DNA of 64,000 nt from Hyphomicrobiales bacterium (GCA_900472395.1 UCHV01000048.1:62001-126000); one strand, 5' to 3'. Positions 1-8,564 are shown, counted from the stretch's first letter. Notes: a model not told the origin generated them from the sequence alone. Numbers and translations: made by a program.

Positions 1-2
1 TG

Positions 3-473
3 CGCGATATCGAAGGCCGCTCGGCTCTGCTTCTCGGCAAAGCGAAAGACAACAACGCCTCCTGCTCGATCGGTCCGTTCATCCGCCTGTTCGACGAGAC
101 ATTTACGCTCGATACGGTGCGCAATCTCGAAGTCTCGCTGAAGGTGACCGGCGAGGACGGGTTCGTCATGGACGGCGTCAGCCGCATGAACGCCATCAGC
201 CGCGATCCCGCCGATCTGGCCGGGCAGTTGCTCAACCCCAATCACCAATATCCCGATGGCGCGGTGCTGTTCCTCGGCACGATGTTCGCGCCGGTCAAGG
301 ATCGTCGCGGTCCCGGCCAGGGCTTTACCCATGAAGTGGGCGACCGGGTGGAAATCAGCGCGCCTGAGTTGGGACGTCTGGTCAACCGCATGGCCCGCTG
401 CGCCGATTGCCCGCCCTGGACGTTTGGCGTGGGTGCACTGATACGCAATCTGGCAAGAAGAGGGCTTCTCTAG
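3..473 (+). CDS. Fumarylacetoacetate hydrolase (FAA) family protein, 3' part only
   Basis: The frame is open from the window edge to a TAG stop, giving the last ~156 residues of a protein whose start lies outside. The visible part contains a KAKDNNASCSIGPF stretch, followed by a gene end with DGVSRMNAISRDP, an FLGTMFAPVKDR segment and GDRVEISAPELG, all typical of the C-terminal beta-rich fold of FAA-hydrolase enzymes. Members next to sugar-acid genes are often 2-keto-3-deoxy-acid dehydratases or hydrolases of the arabinonate/fuconate type. With the uxa genes downstream, such a role is plausible, but the substrate is inference. The metal-binding N-terminal half cannot be examined. Confidence 0.7.
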   Translation, partial: RDIEGRSALLLGKAKDNNASCSIGPFIRLFDETFTLDTVRNLEVSLKVTGEDGFVMDGVSRMNAISRDPADLAGQLLNPNHQYPDGAVLFLGTMFAPVKDRRGPGQGFTHEVGDRVEISAPELGRLVNRMARCADCPPWTFGVGALIRNLARRGLL

Positions 474-494
474 GCTGCAATTGCCATTGGTGGT

Positions 495-518
495 CGCAAG
501 ATCTACATTAATCTTGCG
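495..518. promoter_or_regulatory. Inverted repeat, likely VapB operator
   Basis: CGCAAGAT and ATCTTGCG form perfect 8-bp arms around an 8-bp spacer. The site ends 22 bp before the likely TTG start of the antitoxin, where a self-repressing toxin-antitoxin complex would bind. The operator role is inferred from position. Confidence 0.6.
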
Positions 519-540
519 GCACATCTACATGGAGGTGGCT

Positions 541-786
541 TTGCCTATCAACGTCAACAATAGGGAAGCTGACGCATTGACGCGCGAGTTTGCGAAGATG
601 GAGGATGTCAGCATCACCGACGCCATCGTGATCGCGATGACAGAGGCGATCGAGCGGCGTCGTCAGATCGAGACTCCAATTGAAACCGCTGCACGTCTGC
701 GTGAAAAATTCGGTATCACGCTGTCCGAGCAAGCCAAGAAGCCCCTGCCGAAATCCGTTTTCGACAACATGTGGGATGAAGGCTGA
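541..786 (+). CDS. vapB: VapB-family antitoxin
   Basis: A small protein of about 81 residues with the pattern of the Rv0623/VapB-type antitoxins: an N-terminal NVNNREADALTREFAKM segment, then SITDAIVIAMTEAIERRR, then a charged C-terminal tail. The N-terminus should bind DNA and the tail should wrap the toxin. I place the start at TTG 541 because GGAGG lies 5 nt upstream and the product then begins PINVNNRE as in relatives; an in-frame ATG at 529 and the longer frame from 481 are alternatives. It overlaps the toxin gene (TGATG), the usual arrangement for balanced synthesis. Confidence 0.8.
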   Translation: MPINVNNREADALTREFAKMEDVSITDAIVIAMTEAIERRRQIETPIETAARLREKFGITLSEQAKKPLPKSVFDNMWDEG

Positions 787-1190
787 TGTACGTGGATGCC
801 TGCGCGATTATCGCTCTGGCATCAGATGAGCCAGAAGCTCAACGTATTTCGGAGGCGCTGATCGCGGCGAAGGCGCCGATCACTTCGGCCGTCGCCGTGC
901 TTGAAGTCGCCTTGGCATTGGCGCGGCCCGACAAATTCAACCAACCCGTTACCCAGATTGAGCCGTTCCTGATGGCGTTTCTCAAAGAGCGGGGAATTGA
1001 GCTATGTGATCTGCCGCCTGCGAGAACGGCATCGAGCCTTGTGCTGATGGCAGCGGACAAATTCGGGCATGGACCGAACAGGCTTAATCTTGGCGATTGC
1101 CTGCACTATGCCTGTGCTGTGCACTACAATGTTCCGATACTTGCCACGCATAACGAGTTTCGCCAGACGGACATCGAAACAGTGCCTTAA
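786..1190 (+). CDS. vapC: VapC-type PIN-domain ribonuclease toxin
   Basis: A 134-residue PIN-domain protein. The acidic metal-site residues are visible: Asp4 (YVDACAII), the Glu in VLEVALAL near residue 40 and the Asp in NLGDCLHYA near 103. The C-terminal LATHNEFRQTDI carries the last acidic position of the fold. VapC toxins are Mg-dependent endoribonucleases that cut tRNA or rRNA when the antitoxin is degraded. The ATG overlaps the antitoxin stop, so the two are translationally coupled. The target RNA cannot be read from the sequence. Confidence 0.85.
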   Translation: MYVDACAIIALASDEPEAQRISEALIAAKAPITSAVAVLEVALALARPDKFNQPVTQIEPFLMAFLKERGIELCDLPPARTASSLVLMAADKFGHGPNRLNLGDCLHYACAVHYNVPILATHNEFRQTDIETVP

Positions 1191-1201
1191 TTTGTGTCTC
1201 G

Positions 1202-1228
1202 CGGGCCGCCACAGCAACTGACGGCCCG
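1202..1228. terminator. Stem-loop between convergent vapC and uxaA
   Basis: CGGGCCG and CGGCCCG form 7-bp perfect arms around a 13-nt loop in the 45-bp gap between two convergent genes. There is no clear U-run on either side, so its use as a terminator is inferred. Confidence 0.4.
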
Positions 1229-1235
1229 TCGGCAA

Positions 1236-2762
1236 TCACATCACCGCGCCGATCTGCCACGGCACGAATTCGTGGCGTCCATAACCCAGCAGTTCCGATT
1301 TCGACTTCTTGCCCGAGGCGACGTCGAGGATGACCTCGAAAATCTCGCGGCCCTTGTCTTCGAGGCTCACGCCATCGATGACATCGCCGCAATTGATGTC
1401 CATGTCTTCGGTCATGCGGGCGTAAAGTTCGTTATTGGTGGCGAGCTTGATCGATGGCACCGGCTTGCCGCCGTAAGCGGAGCCGCGGCCGGTGGTGAAA
1501 CAGAGGATATTGGCGCCGCCCGCCACCTGACCTGTGGCGGCCACCGGGTCGTAACCGGGCGTGTCCATATAGACAAAACCCTTGCGGTGGATGCGTTCAG
1601 CGTAACGGTACACGCCTCTGAGCGTGGAATTGCCGCCCTTGGCGACGGCGCCCAGCGATTTTTCCAGAATGGTGGTGAGGCCGCCGGCCTTGTTGCCGGG
1701 CGAGGGGTTGTTGTTCATCTCGCCGCCGTTGCGGGTCGTATATTCGTCCCACCAGGCGATCAGGTCGACGATCTTCTGGCCGACCTCGACGCTTTCGGCG
1801 CGGCGTGTCAGCAGATGTTCGGCACCATAGATTTCCGGGGTTTCGGAAAGGATCGCCGTGCCGCCCTGACGCACCAGCATATCGGCGGCAACGCCGAGTG
1901 CCGGGTTGGCGGTGAGGCCGGAATAACCGTCGGAGCCGCCGCATTGCAGTGCGAGCGAGAGTTCCGAGGCTGAAATCGGTTCGCGGCGCGAGCGGGCGAC
2001 GAAGGGCAGCATTTCCTTGATCTTGGCCACACCCGCCTCGACCGCCTTGCGGGTGCCGCCGGTTTCCTGAATGGTCAGCGACTGAAAGTGTTCGCCCTCG
2101 GCAATCTGGTAGGTTTCTTTCATCCGCGGGATCTGAAACACTTCGCAGCCAAGGCCGACCAGCAGCGTCGCTGCAAAATTCGGATGGCTGGCGTAACCCC
2201 ATTGGGTGCGCGACAGCACGTCAAAGGCTTCGCCCTTGCCGGCCATGCCGCAGCCCTGGCTGTGCGGCAGTGCCACGATCCCATCGATATCCGGGTAATC
2301 GGCGAGAATGCCGGAGCGGTTGATCTCCTCGGCGATGTAATCCACCGCCGTGGCGGAACAGTTCACCGACGACAGGATGCCGATGAAATTGCGGGTGCCG
2401 GCGCGGCCGTCGGCGCGGCGAAAGCCTTCGAAAAAGGCGGGTGTTTCGCCCGGCAGCAAAGTTTCCTTCGGGCGGGCTTCGGCGGCGAAGGCGTAATCGC
2501 GCTCGAAATCCTCGCCCATGGTGACGTTCTTTTCGTGCACCCATTCGCCCGGATTGATGTCGGTGGAGGCAAAGCCGATGATCTGGCCGAATTTGCGGAT
2601 CGCTTCGCCCTTGGTGATCGGGCGGGTGGCGACTTTGTGGCTGCGCGGCACGCGCGCCACTGCCACGACATCGCCTTCGATCGGCGTTCCAGTGGGAAGG
2701 TCAGCGGTGGCGACCACCACATTGTCCTGCGGGTTGAGGCGCAGCGTCTTTTTTACAGTCAT
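1236..2762 (-). CDS. uxaA: Altronate dehydratase
   Basis: A 508-residue UxaA-family protein, close to the ~495 residues of the E. coli enzyme. It should convert D-altronate to 2-keto-3-deoxy-D-gluconate in the cytoplasm, the third step of the galacturonate isomerase pathway. Residues 1-95 form the SAF domain; the catalytic part follows with NFIGILSSVNCSA (Cys135), LPHSQGCGMAG (Cys171), VGLGCEV (Cys206), QCGGSDGYSGLTANP (Cys274) and a GGANILCFTTGRGSA segment near the end. It is the last gene of a minus-strand operon, 1 nt after the dehydrogenase stop. A related galactarate dehydratase role is possible, but the neighbouring UxaB-like gene and uxaC favour altronate. Confidence 0.9.
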   Translation of the reverse strand: MTVKKTLRLNPQDNVVVATADLPTGTPIEGDVVAVARVPRSHKVATRPITKGEAIRKFGQIIGFASTDINPGEWVHEKNVTMGEDFERDYAFAAEARPKETLLPGETPAFFEGFRRADGRAGTRNFIGILSSVNCSATAVDYIAEEINRSGILADYPDIDGIVALPHSQGCGMAGKGEAFDVLSRTQWGYASHPNFAATLLVGLGCEVFQIPRMKETYQIAEGEHFQSLTIQETGGTRKAVEAGVAKIKEMLPFVARSRREPISASELSLALQCGGSDGYSGLTANPALGVAADMLVRQGGTAILSETPEIYGAEHLLTRRAESVEVGQKIVDLIAWWDEYTTRNGGEMNNNPSPGNKAGGLTTILEKSLGAVAKGGNSTLRGVYRYAERIHRKGFVYMDTPGYDPVAATGQVAGGANILCFTTGRGSAYGGKPVPSIKLATNNELYARMTEDMDINCGDVIDGVSLEDKGREIFEVILDVASGKKSKSELLGYGRHEFVPWQIGAVM

Positions 2763-2763
2763 G

Positions 2764-3774
2764 TCAAACCTCCAGGATCGCCTTGATCACACCGGCTTCC
2801 GGCTTCGACCATTCGGCGAGAAGCGTCACGCCATCCTCCAGGCGGCCGCGATGGGTATTCAATGAACGGGTGGGCACGTTTCCGGCCTCGATCTGTCGAA
2901 CCACTTCGGCAAAATCGTCGGGCTGGGCATTGCGGCTGGCGATCAGCGTCGCTTCGCGCTTGTGGAATTCCTGATCGGAAAAGGTGATGTCCTGCCGCAC
3001 GACGGACAGAAGAACGTAACGTGCGCCATGAGCCAGGAAACCGAAACCGCGCTGCATCGGCACGGCATTGCCGGTTGCGTCGATGACGACATCATACCAT
3101 TCTCCGCCGGTCTGGCGTTCGGCTTCCGCTTCCGCGTTTTCGTCGGCAAAGATGGTGCCGTCCGCGCCAAGTTGATTGACGGCGAATTTCAGACGATCCT
3201 GACGTGTGTCCATAACGGTCACATGGGCGCCGCGTGCCTTGGCAAAGATGATGGCCGACATGCCGATCGGGCCGGAGCCGGTGACGAGCACACGATCTTC
3301 CGAGGTGATCATGCCGCGTTTGACACCATGCGCACCGATCGCCAGAAACTCGATCATCGCCGCATCGGCGAGCGGAATATTGCCGGTCGGGATGACATTC
3401 TGTTCCGGAACGCAGAGATATTCCGCCATGCCGCCATCCTTGTGCACGCCGAGAACCTGAATGTTGCAGCAGGCATTGGACAGGCCCTTGCTGCAGGCCT
3501 TGCAGGCACCGCAGGAAAGATAGGGGACGATATAGACCGGATCGCCCGCCCTCAGTCTGCTGTTCGCGGGTGCCTCTTCGACGGTTCCCGACAACTCGTG
3601 TCCCATGACCCGAGGATAGTCGAGAAATGGGTGCTTGCCGGCGAAGATGTGAAAATCGGTGCCGCAAATGCCGATATGGCGAATGCGGACTTTCACCTCG
3701 TTTTCCGCGCGCACCGGTTCGGGGCGTGAGACGATCGAGAGACGGCCGGGTTCATCGCAGACGAGCGCCTTCAT
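2764..3774 (-). CDS. Zinc-dependent alcohol dehydrogenase, sugar-acid (LgoD-like)
   Basis: A 336-residue medium-chain dehydrogenase. Catalytic zinc ligands are visible at Cys37 (GICGTD) and His59-Glu60 (MGHE), and all four structural-zinc cysteines are present (Cys88, 91, 94, 102 in SCGACKACSKGLSNAC). The Rossmann motif GSGPIGM follows. Size and style match E. coli LgoD (YjjN, L-galactonate 5-dehydrogenase) and RspB. LgoD makes tagaturonate, which the adjacent UxaB would reduce, so an extra entry into the altronate branch is a reasonable inference. The ATG overlaps the upstream gene's stop by 4 nt (ATGA) and the gene ends 1 nt before uxaA. Confidence 0.8.
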   Translation of the reverse strand: MKALVCDEPGRLSIVSRPEPVRAENEVKVRIRHIGICGTDFHIFAGKHPFLDYPRVMGHELSGTVEEAPANSRLRAGDPVYIVPYLSCGACKACSKGLSNACCNIQVLGVHKDGGMAEYLCVPEQNVIPTGNIPLADAAMIEFLAIGAHGVKRGMITSEDRVLVTGSGPIGMSAIIFAKARGAHVTVMDTRQDRLKFAVNQLGADGTIFADENAEAEAERQTGGEWYDVVIDATGNAVPMQRGFGFLAHGARYVLLSVVRQDITFSDQEFHKREATLIASRNAQPDDFAEVVRQIEAGNVPTRSLNTHRGRLEDGVTLLAEWSKPEAGVIKAILEV

Positions 3775-4889
3775 GCGGATTTCCTGTCGGTAGATGTGAC
3801 TATGGATTCAAGGATCGGTGCGGGTGTGCCAGCCCAATCGAGAAAGGCTTTGATGCGCCGCTCGATCTTCAGGGCATGGTTGCCGGCGATGTCGGCGATA
3901 CGATGCTCAAGGTAGGGGTTGAGGAAACGGCCCATCGTTGTCTCGACATAGGCTTTGGCGTCCTCACCCATGCCATGCGCTGCAAAACCCGGAACAACCT
4001 CGTCACGATAGACCGCATCCAGCCGCCCGCGAATGGTAGGATCGGCCAAAATTTCCTTCACCGTCTCGCCCTTCGGTCGGCCTTCCTTCAGCCAGATGTC
4101 GGCAAGCGTGGTGTGGCCGAGATTGAGGATGTGCAGTTTCAGGCGCTCGAACGGTTCGAGCTTGTCTGTCAGCACGATCGAGGGGTGCGTGCAGGGCATG
4201 GTGAGGCCCGGCGCGCGCTCGACCGCCCAAAGCGCATAGGGTTCCGCAACCGCGCCGACTGGCTCGATCGGTTCGGAAACGATGCGATCCACCAGCGTGT
4301 TGGCGAAGATCACCTTTTCTTCCAGCCACGCGAGGAAATCGCTGCCCGCTCCTGACTTTTGGGCGATATCGCGGACGATACCCTTCAGCACCGGGCCATT
4401 ACCGTTGATGAGTTCGCAAGGCAGGATCGTCAGCGGCTTGGCGGTTCTCTGGAAACGGGCCAACAGAAGCTGCGCGAGTTTGCCGGGGAAAGATGGGCGT
4501 GGCGACAGGATGTCCAGTTCGGCGTCTTCAGTTTCGGAAGAGATGTCGTAACCGGAATCGCCGGTATTGGAGAGCACGTATTCCGCCTGTTCGCAGAACA
4601 GGTTGACGACCTCCGCCCAGTTGCCGGTGGCGGACAGGCCTCGCTCCACGCTTTTGACCGCAACGGTGCGCTCGATGGGGCTGCCGTCTTCCAGGCCGCG
4701 AATGATCACCGGAAAACCTGCCGGATCGGCAAAAGCCGCCAACCGTCCGGCGCGTTCTGCCGCGCCGGATGTCTGTACGATGATCACCGGAAGAACATTC
4801 TGCCCTGCCTGCCTTGCTTCATGCAGGAAAAAATCCGCATGCGCCTGAAGAAAACGGCTGGTGCCGAACTGCAAGATTATGCCCGTCAT
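3771..4889 (-). CDS. uxaB: Tagaturonate/fructuronate reductase, mannitol dehydrogenase family (UxaB-like)
   Basis: I use ATG at 4889, giving 372 residues that begin MTGIILQFGTSRFLQAHADF, the N-terminal nucleotide-binding motif of the polyol-specific long-chain dehydrogenases. A longer frame to 5042 adds 51 residues without family character. The KLHILNLGHTTLADIWL segment carries the lysine that is catalytic in this family. The expected reaction is NADH-dependent reduction of D-tagaturonate to D-altronate. The protein is shorter than E. coli UxaB (~480), so fructuronate reductase or another polyol role is not excluded. It is first in the operon with the LgoD-like gene and uxaA. Confidence 0.78.
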   Translation of the reverse strand: MTGIILQFGTSRFLQAHADFFLHEARQAGQNVLPVIIVQTSGAAERAGRLAAFADPAGFPVIIRGLEDGSPIERTVAVKSVERGLSATGNWAEVVNLFCEQAEYVLSNTGDSGYDISSETEDAELDILSPRPSFPGKLAQLLLARFQRTAKPLTILPCELINGNGPVLKGIVRDIAQKSGAGSDFLAWLEEKVIFANTLVDRIVSEPIEPVGAVAEPYALWAVERAPGLTMPCTHPSIVLTDKLEPFERLKLHILNLGHTTLADIWLKEGRPKGETVKEILADPTIRGRLDAVYRDEVVPGFAAHGMGEDAKAYVETTMGRFLNPYLEHRIADIAGNHALKIERRIKAFLDWAGTPAPILESIVTSTDRKSA

Positions 4890-5047
4890 GAGCGATCCGT
4901 CCCGATCTGATAACTGTCTGAAATAATGATCAGTCGAGGCGCCGAGGGCCGACAGAAACGCAATTCGCGCGGCATGCTTCCTCTCCCGTAACATGCAGTA
5001 AAACTGTTCTTTTGGGATAAAAGACAATCGCCTTGCAGGCAATTTGT

Positions 5048-5061
5048 TTTTTATATAAAAA
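5048..5061. promoter_or_regulatory. AT-rich palindrome between uxaB and the GntR gene
   Basis: TTTTTATATAAAAA is a perfect 14-bp palindrome in the 228-bp divergent gap. A second imperfect repeat, CTTTTgggatAAAAG, lies about 30 bp to the left. Either could be a regulator site or simply AT-rich promoter DNA. Confidence 0.35.
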
Positions 5062-5117
5062 GAGCAGCCATAAAAAACAGCTTCTGTCAGGTGTCGTTTC
5101 GGGGCGCTTTTACGTTC

Positions 5118-6008
5118 ATGAAAACCAACGCTCTTTTCAAACGCAGCTATAATCAGGCCCTCGATATGCTGGCTGGAGCGCAGGTCGGCGCACCGCTGCC
5201 TTCAGAGCCCGCCATGGCGGCCGCACTGGGTATCAGCCGCACAACGGTGCGGGCCGTGCTGGCGGCGTTGGCCACGCACAAGATCATCACCATTGACGGA
5301 CGGTTCAAGCAGCAATCGCGCCTGCCCAAGCGCAGTGACTATCTCGCCGATGCCGATCTGGAGCCTTTGGCCGATATGGTGGAGCGCAAGTTCATGGCCT
5401 GGCTGGTCGGGCCGGATTGCAGTCCGGGGCATACCATCAATGGGCTCGATCTCGCCCGCCAGTTCGGGGTTTCGACCTCGGCCATCCGTGATTGCCTCAA
5501 CAAGTTCAGCCATTTCGGTCTGCTGGAGCGGCAGAGCAATGGCCGCTGGCGCACACTTGGTTTGACAGTCGATTTTGTCGCCGAGCTATTCGATATGCGT
5601 GAACTGATCGAGTTTCGCGCTGTCGCCCGTTTTGTCGCACTTCCGAAGGATGATCCCCTCTGGTCCGACTTGTCGATTCTGGAAGAGGAACACCACGCAT
5701 TTCTGGCTGATTTCGATCGTCGCAATCGTGAGTTCTCCGATCTCGACCATCGTTTTCATAAACTCGTCGATAGCGCGGTGCCCAATCGGTTTCTCGGCAA
5801 TATTCAAGGCGTGATGTCGGTGATTTTCCATTATCACTACCAGTGGAACAAGAAGGACGAGGTCGATCGAAATCACCGGGCGCTCAACGAGCATCTGGCC
5901 TATATCGATGGCCTCAAGAGCGGTAATCCGCACAAAGCTCGCGATGCCTGCCAGGCGCATTTGCACACGGCTCGTTCGACAATGCTTGCCTCCATCAATC
6001 CTGGCTGA
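5118..6008 (+). CDS. GntR/FCD-family regulator with two winged-helix segments
   Basis: About 296 residues from ATG 5118; a GTG at 5091 would add nine. The N-terminal 60 residues hold a GntR-type helix-turn-helix (PSEPAMAAALGISRTTVRAVLAALATHKII). A second one follows at ~110-150 (GLDLARQFGVSTSAIRDCLNKFSHFGLLE). The C-terminal half is an FCD ligand domain with its usual acidic/His metal positions (DLDHRFHKLV, NEHLAYIDG, CQAHLHTA). Most FCD regulators have one HTH, so the second is unusual. It is divergent from the uxa operon and most likely controls it, with a hexuronate or its breakdown product as ligand; that link is inferred from position. Confidence 0.8.
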   Translation: MKTNALFKRSYNQALDMLAGAQVGAPLPSEPAMAAALGISRTTVRAVLAALATHKIITIDGRFKQQSRLPKRSDYLADADLEPLADMVERKFMAWLVGPDCSPGHTINGLDLARQFGVSTSAIRDCLNKFSHFGLLERQSNGRWRTLGLTVDFVAELFDMRELIEFRAVARFVALPKDDPLWSDLSILEEEHHAFLADFDRRNREFSDLDHRFHKLVDSAVPNRFLGNIQGVMSVIFHYHYQWNKKDEVDRNHRALNEHLAYIDGLKSGNPHKARDACQAHLHTARSTMLASINPG

Positions 6009-6034
6009 TGCTGCTACCTCCGCAGCTTTTCCGA

Positions 6035-6064
6035 TTGACATGTAATGATATTACATAACATAAA
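6035..6064 (+). promoter_or_regulatory. Promoter with 17-bp palindromic operator ahead of the B12 riboswitch
   Basis: TTGACA at 6035-6040 and CATAAA at 6059-6064 make a promoter with 18-bp spacing. Between them ATGTAAT-GAT-ATTACAT (6040-6056) is a perfect palindrome with 7-bp arms. The AT-rich symmetry resembles sites of Fur-superfamily metal regulators such as Zur; the identity of the regulator is inference. Confidence 0.5.
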
Positions 6065-6107
6065 CATTCGCATTGACGGCAGGCACTTCTGCCAGCTAAG
6101 TCAGCGT

Positions 6108-6320
6108 CGACGGTTTCCAACGCCAAAAGCAATGGAATTAATAGGGAACACGGTGCGTGCCTGAAAAGGAACAATGCCGTGGCTGCCCCCGCAACTGTAA
6201 GCGGATTACCGTCCACCCCTGGAGATGCCCGGTAGGGTATCTTGCCACTGTGTCGTGATCGGCATGGGAAGGCAGGTGGACAGCATGTTCGTGAGCCAGG
6301 AGACCTGCCGTCAGGACAGA
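6108..6320 (+). ncRNA. Cobalamin (B12/AdoCbl) riboswitch
   Basis: The conserved blocks of the cobalamin riboswitch are present in order: AATAGGGAACACGGTGCG, then GCTGCCCCCGCAACTGTAAGCGG, then the B12 box GAGCCAGGAGACCTGCC near 6292-6308. The leader is ~430 nt from the promoter to the first gene, and the riboswitch occupies its middle. Cobalamin binding normally lowers expression of downstream uptake or synthesis genes. The end points are approximate because the outer helix was not folded. Confidence 0.92.
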
Positions 6321-6490
6321 GCTATCGTTACGGGCGGGGATGCCCGGAAGAGGATCACGTTATGACGCTTCCATGCGCTGATGCGCACTCCATGGTCTTT
6401 ATCCCTTTTTCGTCGATGTCGGCTGTCCGGGGCCAAGCGTTCTGACACGCCTTGTCGCCCTCCATCGATCACACCCTTCAAGGAGAGACC

Positions 6491-7525
6491 ATGTTTCACT
6501 TCAAACGACCGGCGCTGGTCGCTGGCCTTTTTGCTTCCGCCTTTGCTTTCCTGCCCTTCGCGACGGCGGCTTCTGCCACCGAAACGCAATATCCGCTGAC
6601 CATCAAGAATTGCGGGCTTGAACTCACCTTCAAGCAGGCGCCTTCAAAAACCGTATCGGTCGGTCAGAGCGTCACCGAAGTCCTTTATCTGCTGGGCCTG
6701 TCGGAAAAAGTTGTCGGTACCGCGCTCTGGGTCAGTCCGGTCCTGAAGGGTTTTGAAGAGGTGAATGCCAAAGTCGAGCGGCTTGCCGATAACGATCCGA
6801 GTTTCGAAGCGGTCATCGGCAAGAAGCCCGATCTCGTCACCACCCAGTTTCAATGGCAGATCGGCCCCGAAGGCGTGGTCGGCACACCAGCTCAGTTCGC
6901 CGAACTCGGCGTTCCGGTCTACACGTCGCCGGCCGATTGCGTCGGCAAGGACAATTCCGGCGGCGGTGACGGTGTACGCACCGGCGTGTTTTCGATGGAG
7001 CTGATCTATCAGGAAATCCGTGATCTCGCGACGATCTACAATGTGCAGGATCGCGGCGAGGAAGTGATCGCCGACCTGAAGAAGCGCGAAGAAACCGCAC
7101 GCAAAAAGATCGCCTCTGCCGATGGCAAGCTGTCGGCCGTCTTCTGGTTCTCCAGCGCCGAACTCGATATCGACCCTTATGTCGCCGGTCGCCACGGCGC
7201 GCCGGGCTACATCATGTCGGCGCTTGGCATCAAGAATGTCATCGAAAGCGATGAGGAATGGCCGACAGTTGGTTGGGAAACCATCGCCAAGGCGAACCCG
7301 ACGATCATCGTGGCGGGCAAGATGGATCGCCGCCGGTTCCCGGCCGATGATGTTGCCGTGAAGCACAAGTTCCTGAAGGAAGACCCCGTTGCAAGCCTGA
7401 TGCCGGCCGTCAAGGAAGGCCGCGTTTTCGATATGGATGCGCAGGCGATGAACCCGACCATTCGTACCATCGAAGGTCTGGAAACGCTGGCAGATGCGGT
7501 TTCGGCCGCCGGCCTTGCCAAATAA
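6491..7525 (+). CDS. B12/metal-chelate ABC transporter, periplasmic binding protein (BtuF/FepB-like)
   Basis: A 344-residue protein from ATG 6491, preceded by AGGAGAG. It has a Sec signal peptide (KRPALVAGLFASAFAFLPFATAASA) and a class III binding-protein body (KTVSVGQSVTEVLYLLGLSEKVVGTA, KPDLVTT, WETIAKANPTIIV). This class binds cobalamin, haem or ferric chelates. The riboswitch directly upstream suggests cobalamin or a corrinoid/cobalt complex. It starts a five-gene unit with permease, ATPase, pseudoazurin and cupin. Confidence 0.85.
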   Translation: MFHFKRPALVAGLFASAFAFLPFATAASATETQYPLTIKNCGLELTFKQAPSKTVSVGQSVTEVLYLLGLSEKVVGTALWVSPVLKGFEEVNAKVERLADNDPSFEAVIGKKPDLVTTQFQWQIGPEGVVGTPAQFAELGVPVYTSPADCVGKDNSGGGDGVRTGVFSMELIYQEIRDLATIYNVQDRGEEVIADLKKREETARKKIASADGKLSAVFWFSSAELDIDPYVAGRHGAPGYIMSALGIKNVIESDEEWPTVGWETIAKANPTIIVAGKMDRRRFPADDVAVKHKFLKEDPVASLMPAVKEGRVFDMDAQAMNPTIRTIEGLETLADAVSAAGLAK

Positions 7526-7535
7526 GCGGCACGCA

Positions 7536-8564
7536 GTGGAACACATCACGTCAAAAATGAGCAGAACGGGCGTCGCGGTTGCGGCGCTCGTCATTCTTGC
7601 CGCGGCGCTGATTGCGGGCGCGGCAATCGGCGAGACCTCGATTCCTTTCGACATCGTCCTGAAAACGGTGGCAAATCGGCTTTTTAATGCTGGTTATCCG
7701 CTGGAGCCGCTCGATGAGGGAATTGTCTGGGCTTACCGCCTCAGCCGTGCCGTCGTTGCGGCCTGTTGCGGCGCTTCGCTGGCGCTGGCCGGGGCGGTGC
7801 TGCAGTCGCTGCTGCGCAATCCGCTGGCGGATCCCTATATTCTCGGCATTTCCGCCGGCGCATCCACCGGTGCGGTGGCTGTGGCGCTTCTCGGTTTTGG
7901 CGCGGGCGTGCTGACCATGCCGATGGGCGCGCTTGCCGGTGCTTTGGCAGCCTTCCTGCTCGTCAGCCTTCTGGCGGTGCGGGCCGGCAGCGGCAGCAAT
8001 GCCATCATTCTTGCCGGCGTCGCCGGGTCTCAGATGTTCAATGCGCTCACCTCCTTCGTGGTCACCAAGTCTGCGACGGCGGAACAGGCGCGCGGCATCA
8101 TGTTCTGGTTGCTGGGCAATCTCTCCGGTGTGCGCTGGCCGGATGTTGGCTTGGCGCTGCCGGTCACGCTCGTCGGCCTTCTCATCTGCCTCTGGCATGT
8201 GCGCGCGCTCGATGCGTTTGCCTTCGGCAATCAGGCCGCGGCCTCGCTCGGCATTCGCGTGCGCCGCGTCCAGATCGTGCTGATCTGCACGGCCGCGGCA
8301 ATGACGGCGGCGATGGTGTCGCTGGTGGGCTCCATCGGCTTTATCGGTCTTGTCATCCCGCATGCCGCAAGGCTCATCGTCGGCGTTCGCCACGGCCGCC
8401 TGCTGCCGGTCACGGCATTGGTCGGGGCCGTCTTCATGATCGTCGCCGATATTCTGTCGCGCACCATCATTTCTGGTCAGGTTTTGCCGATCGGTGTCAT
8501 TACGGCACTTTTCGGTGCGCCCGCCTTTGCCTTCATCCTCGGGCAGAAGAGGGCGCGACCATGA
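7536..8564 (+). CDS. ABC transporter permease, FecCD/BtuC family
   Basis: About 342 residues with many hydrophobic segments and the BtuC family hallmarks RLSRAVVAACCGASLALAGAVLQSLLRNPLADPYILGISAGAS near the N-terminus and GSIGFIGLVIPHAAR later, the cytoplasmic loop that contacts the ATPase. I use GTG 7536; ATG 7557 is equally possible. Its stop overlaps the ATPase start (ATGA). It would form the inner-membrane channel for the binding protein encoded upstream. Confidence 0.88.
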   Translation: MEHITSKMSRTGVAVAALVILAAALIAGAAIGETSIPFDIVLKTVANRLFNAGYPLEPLDEGIVWAYRLSRAVVAACCGASLALAGAVLQSLLRNPLADPYILGISAGASTGAVAVALLGFGAGVLTMPMGALAGALAAFLLVSLLAVRAGSGSNAIILAGVAGSQMFNALTSFVVTKSATAEQARGIMFWLLGNLSGVRWPDVGLALPVTLVGLLICLWHVRALDAFAFGNQAAASLGIRVRRVQIVLICTAAAMTAAMVSLVGSIGFIGLVIPHAARLIVGVRHGRLLPVTALVGAVFMIVADILSRTIISGQVLPIGVITALFGAPAFAFILGQKRARP

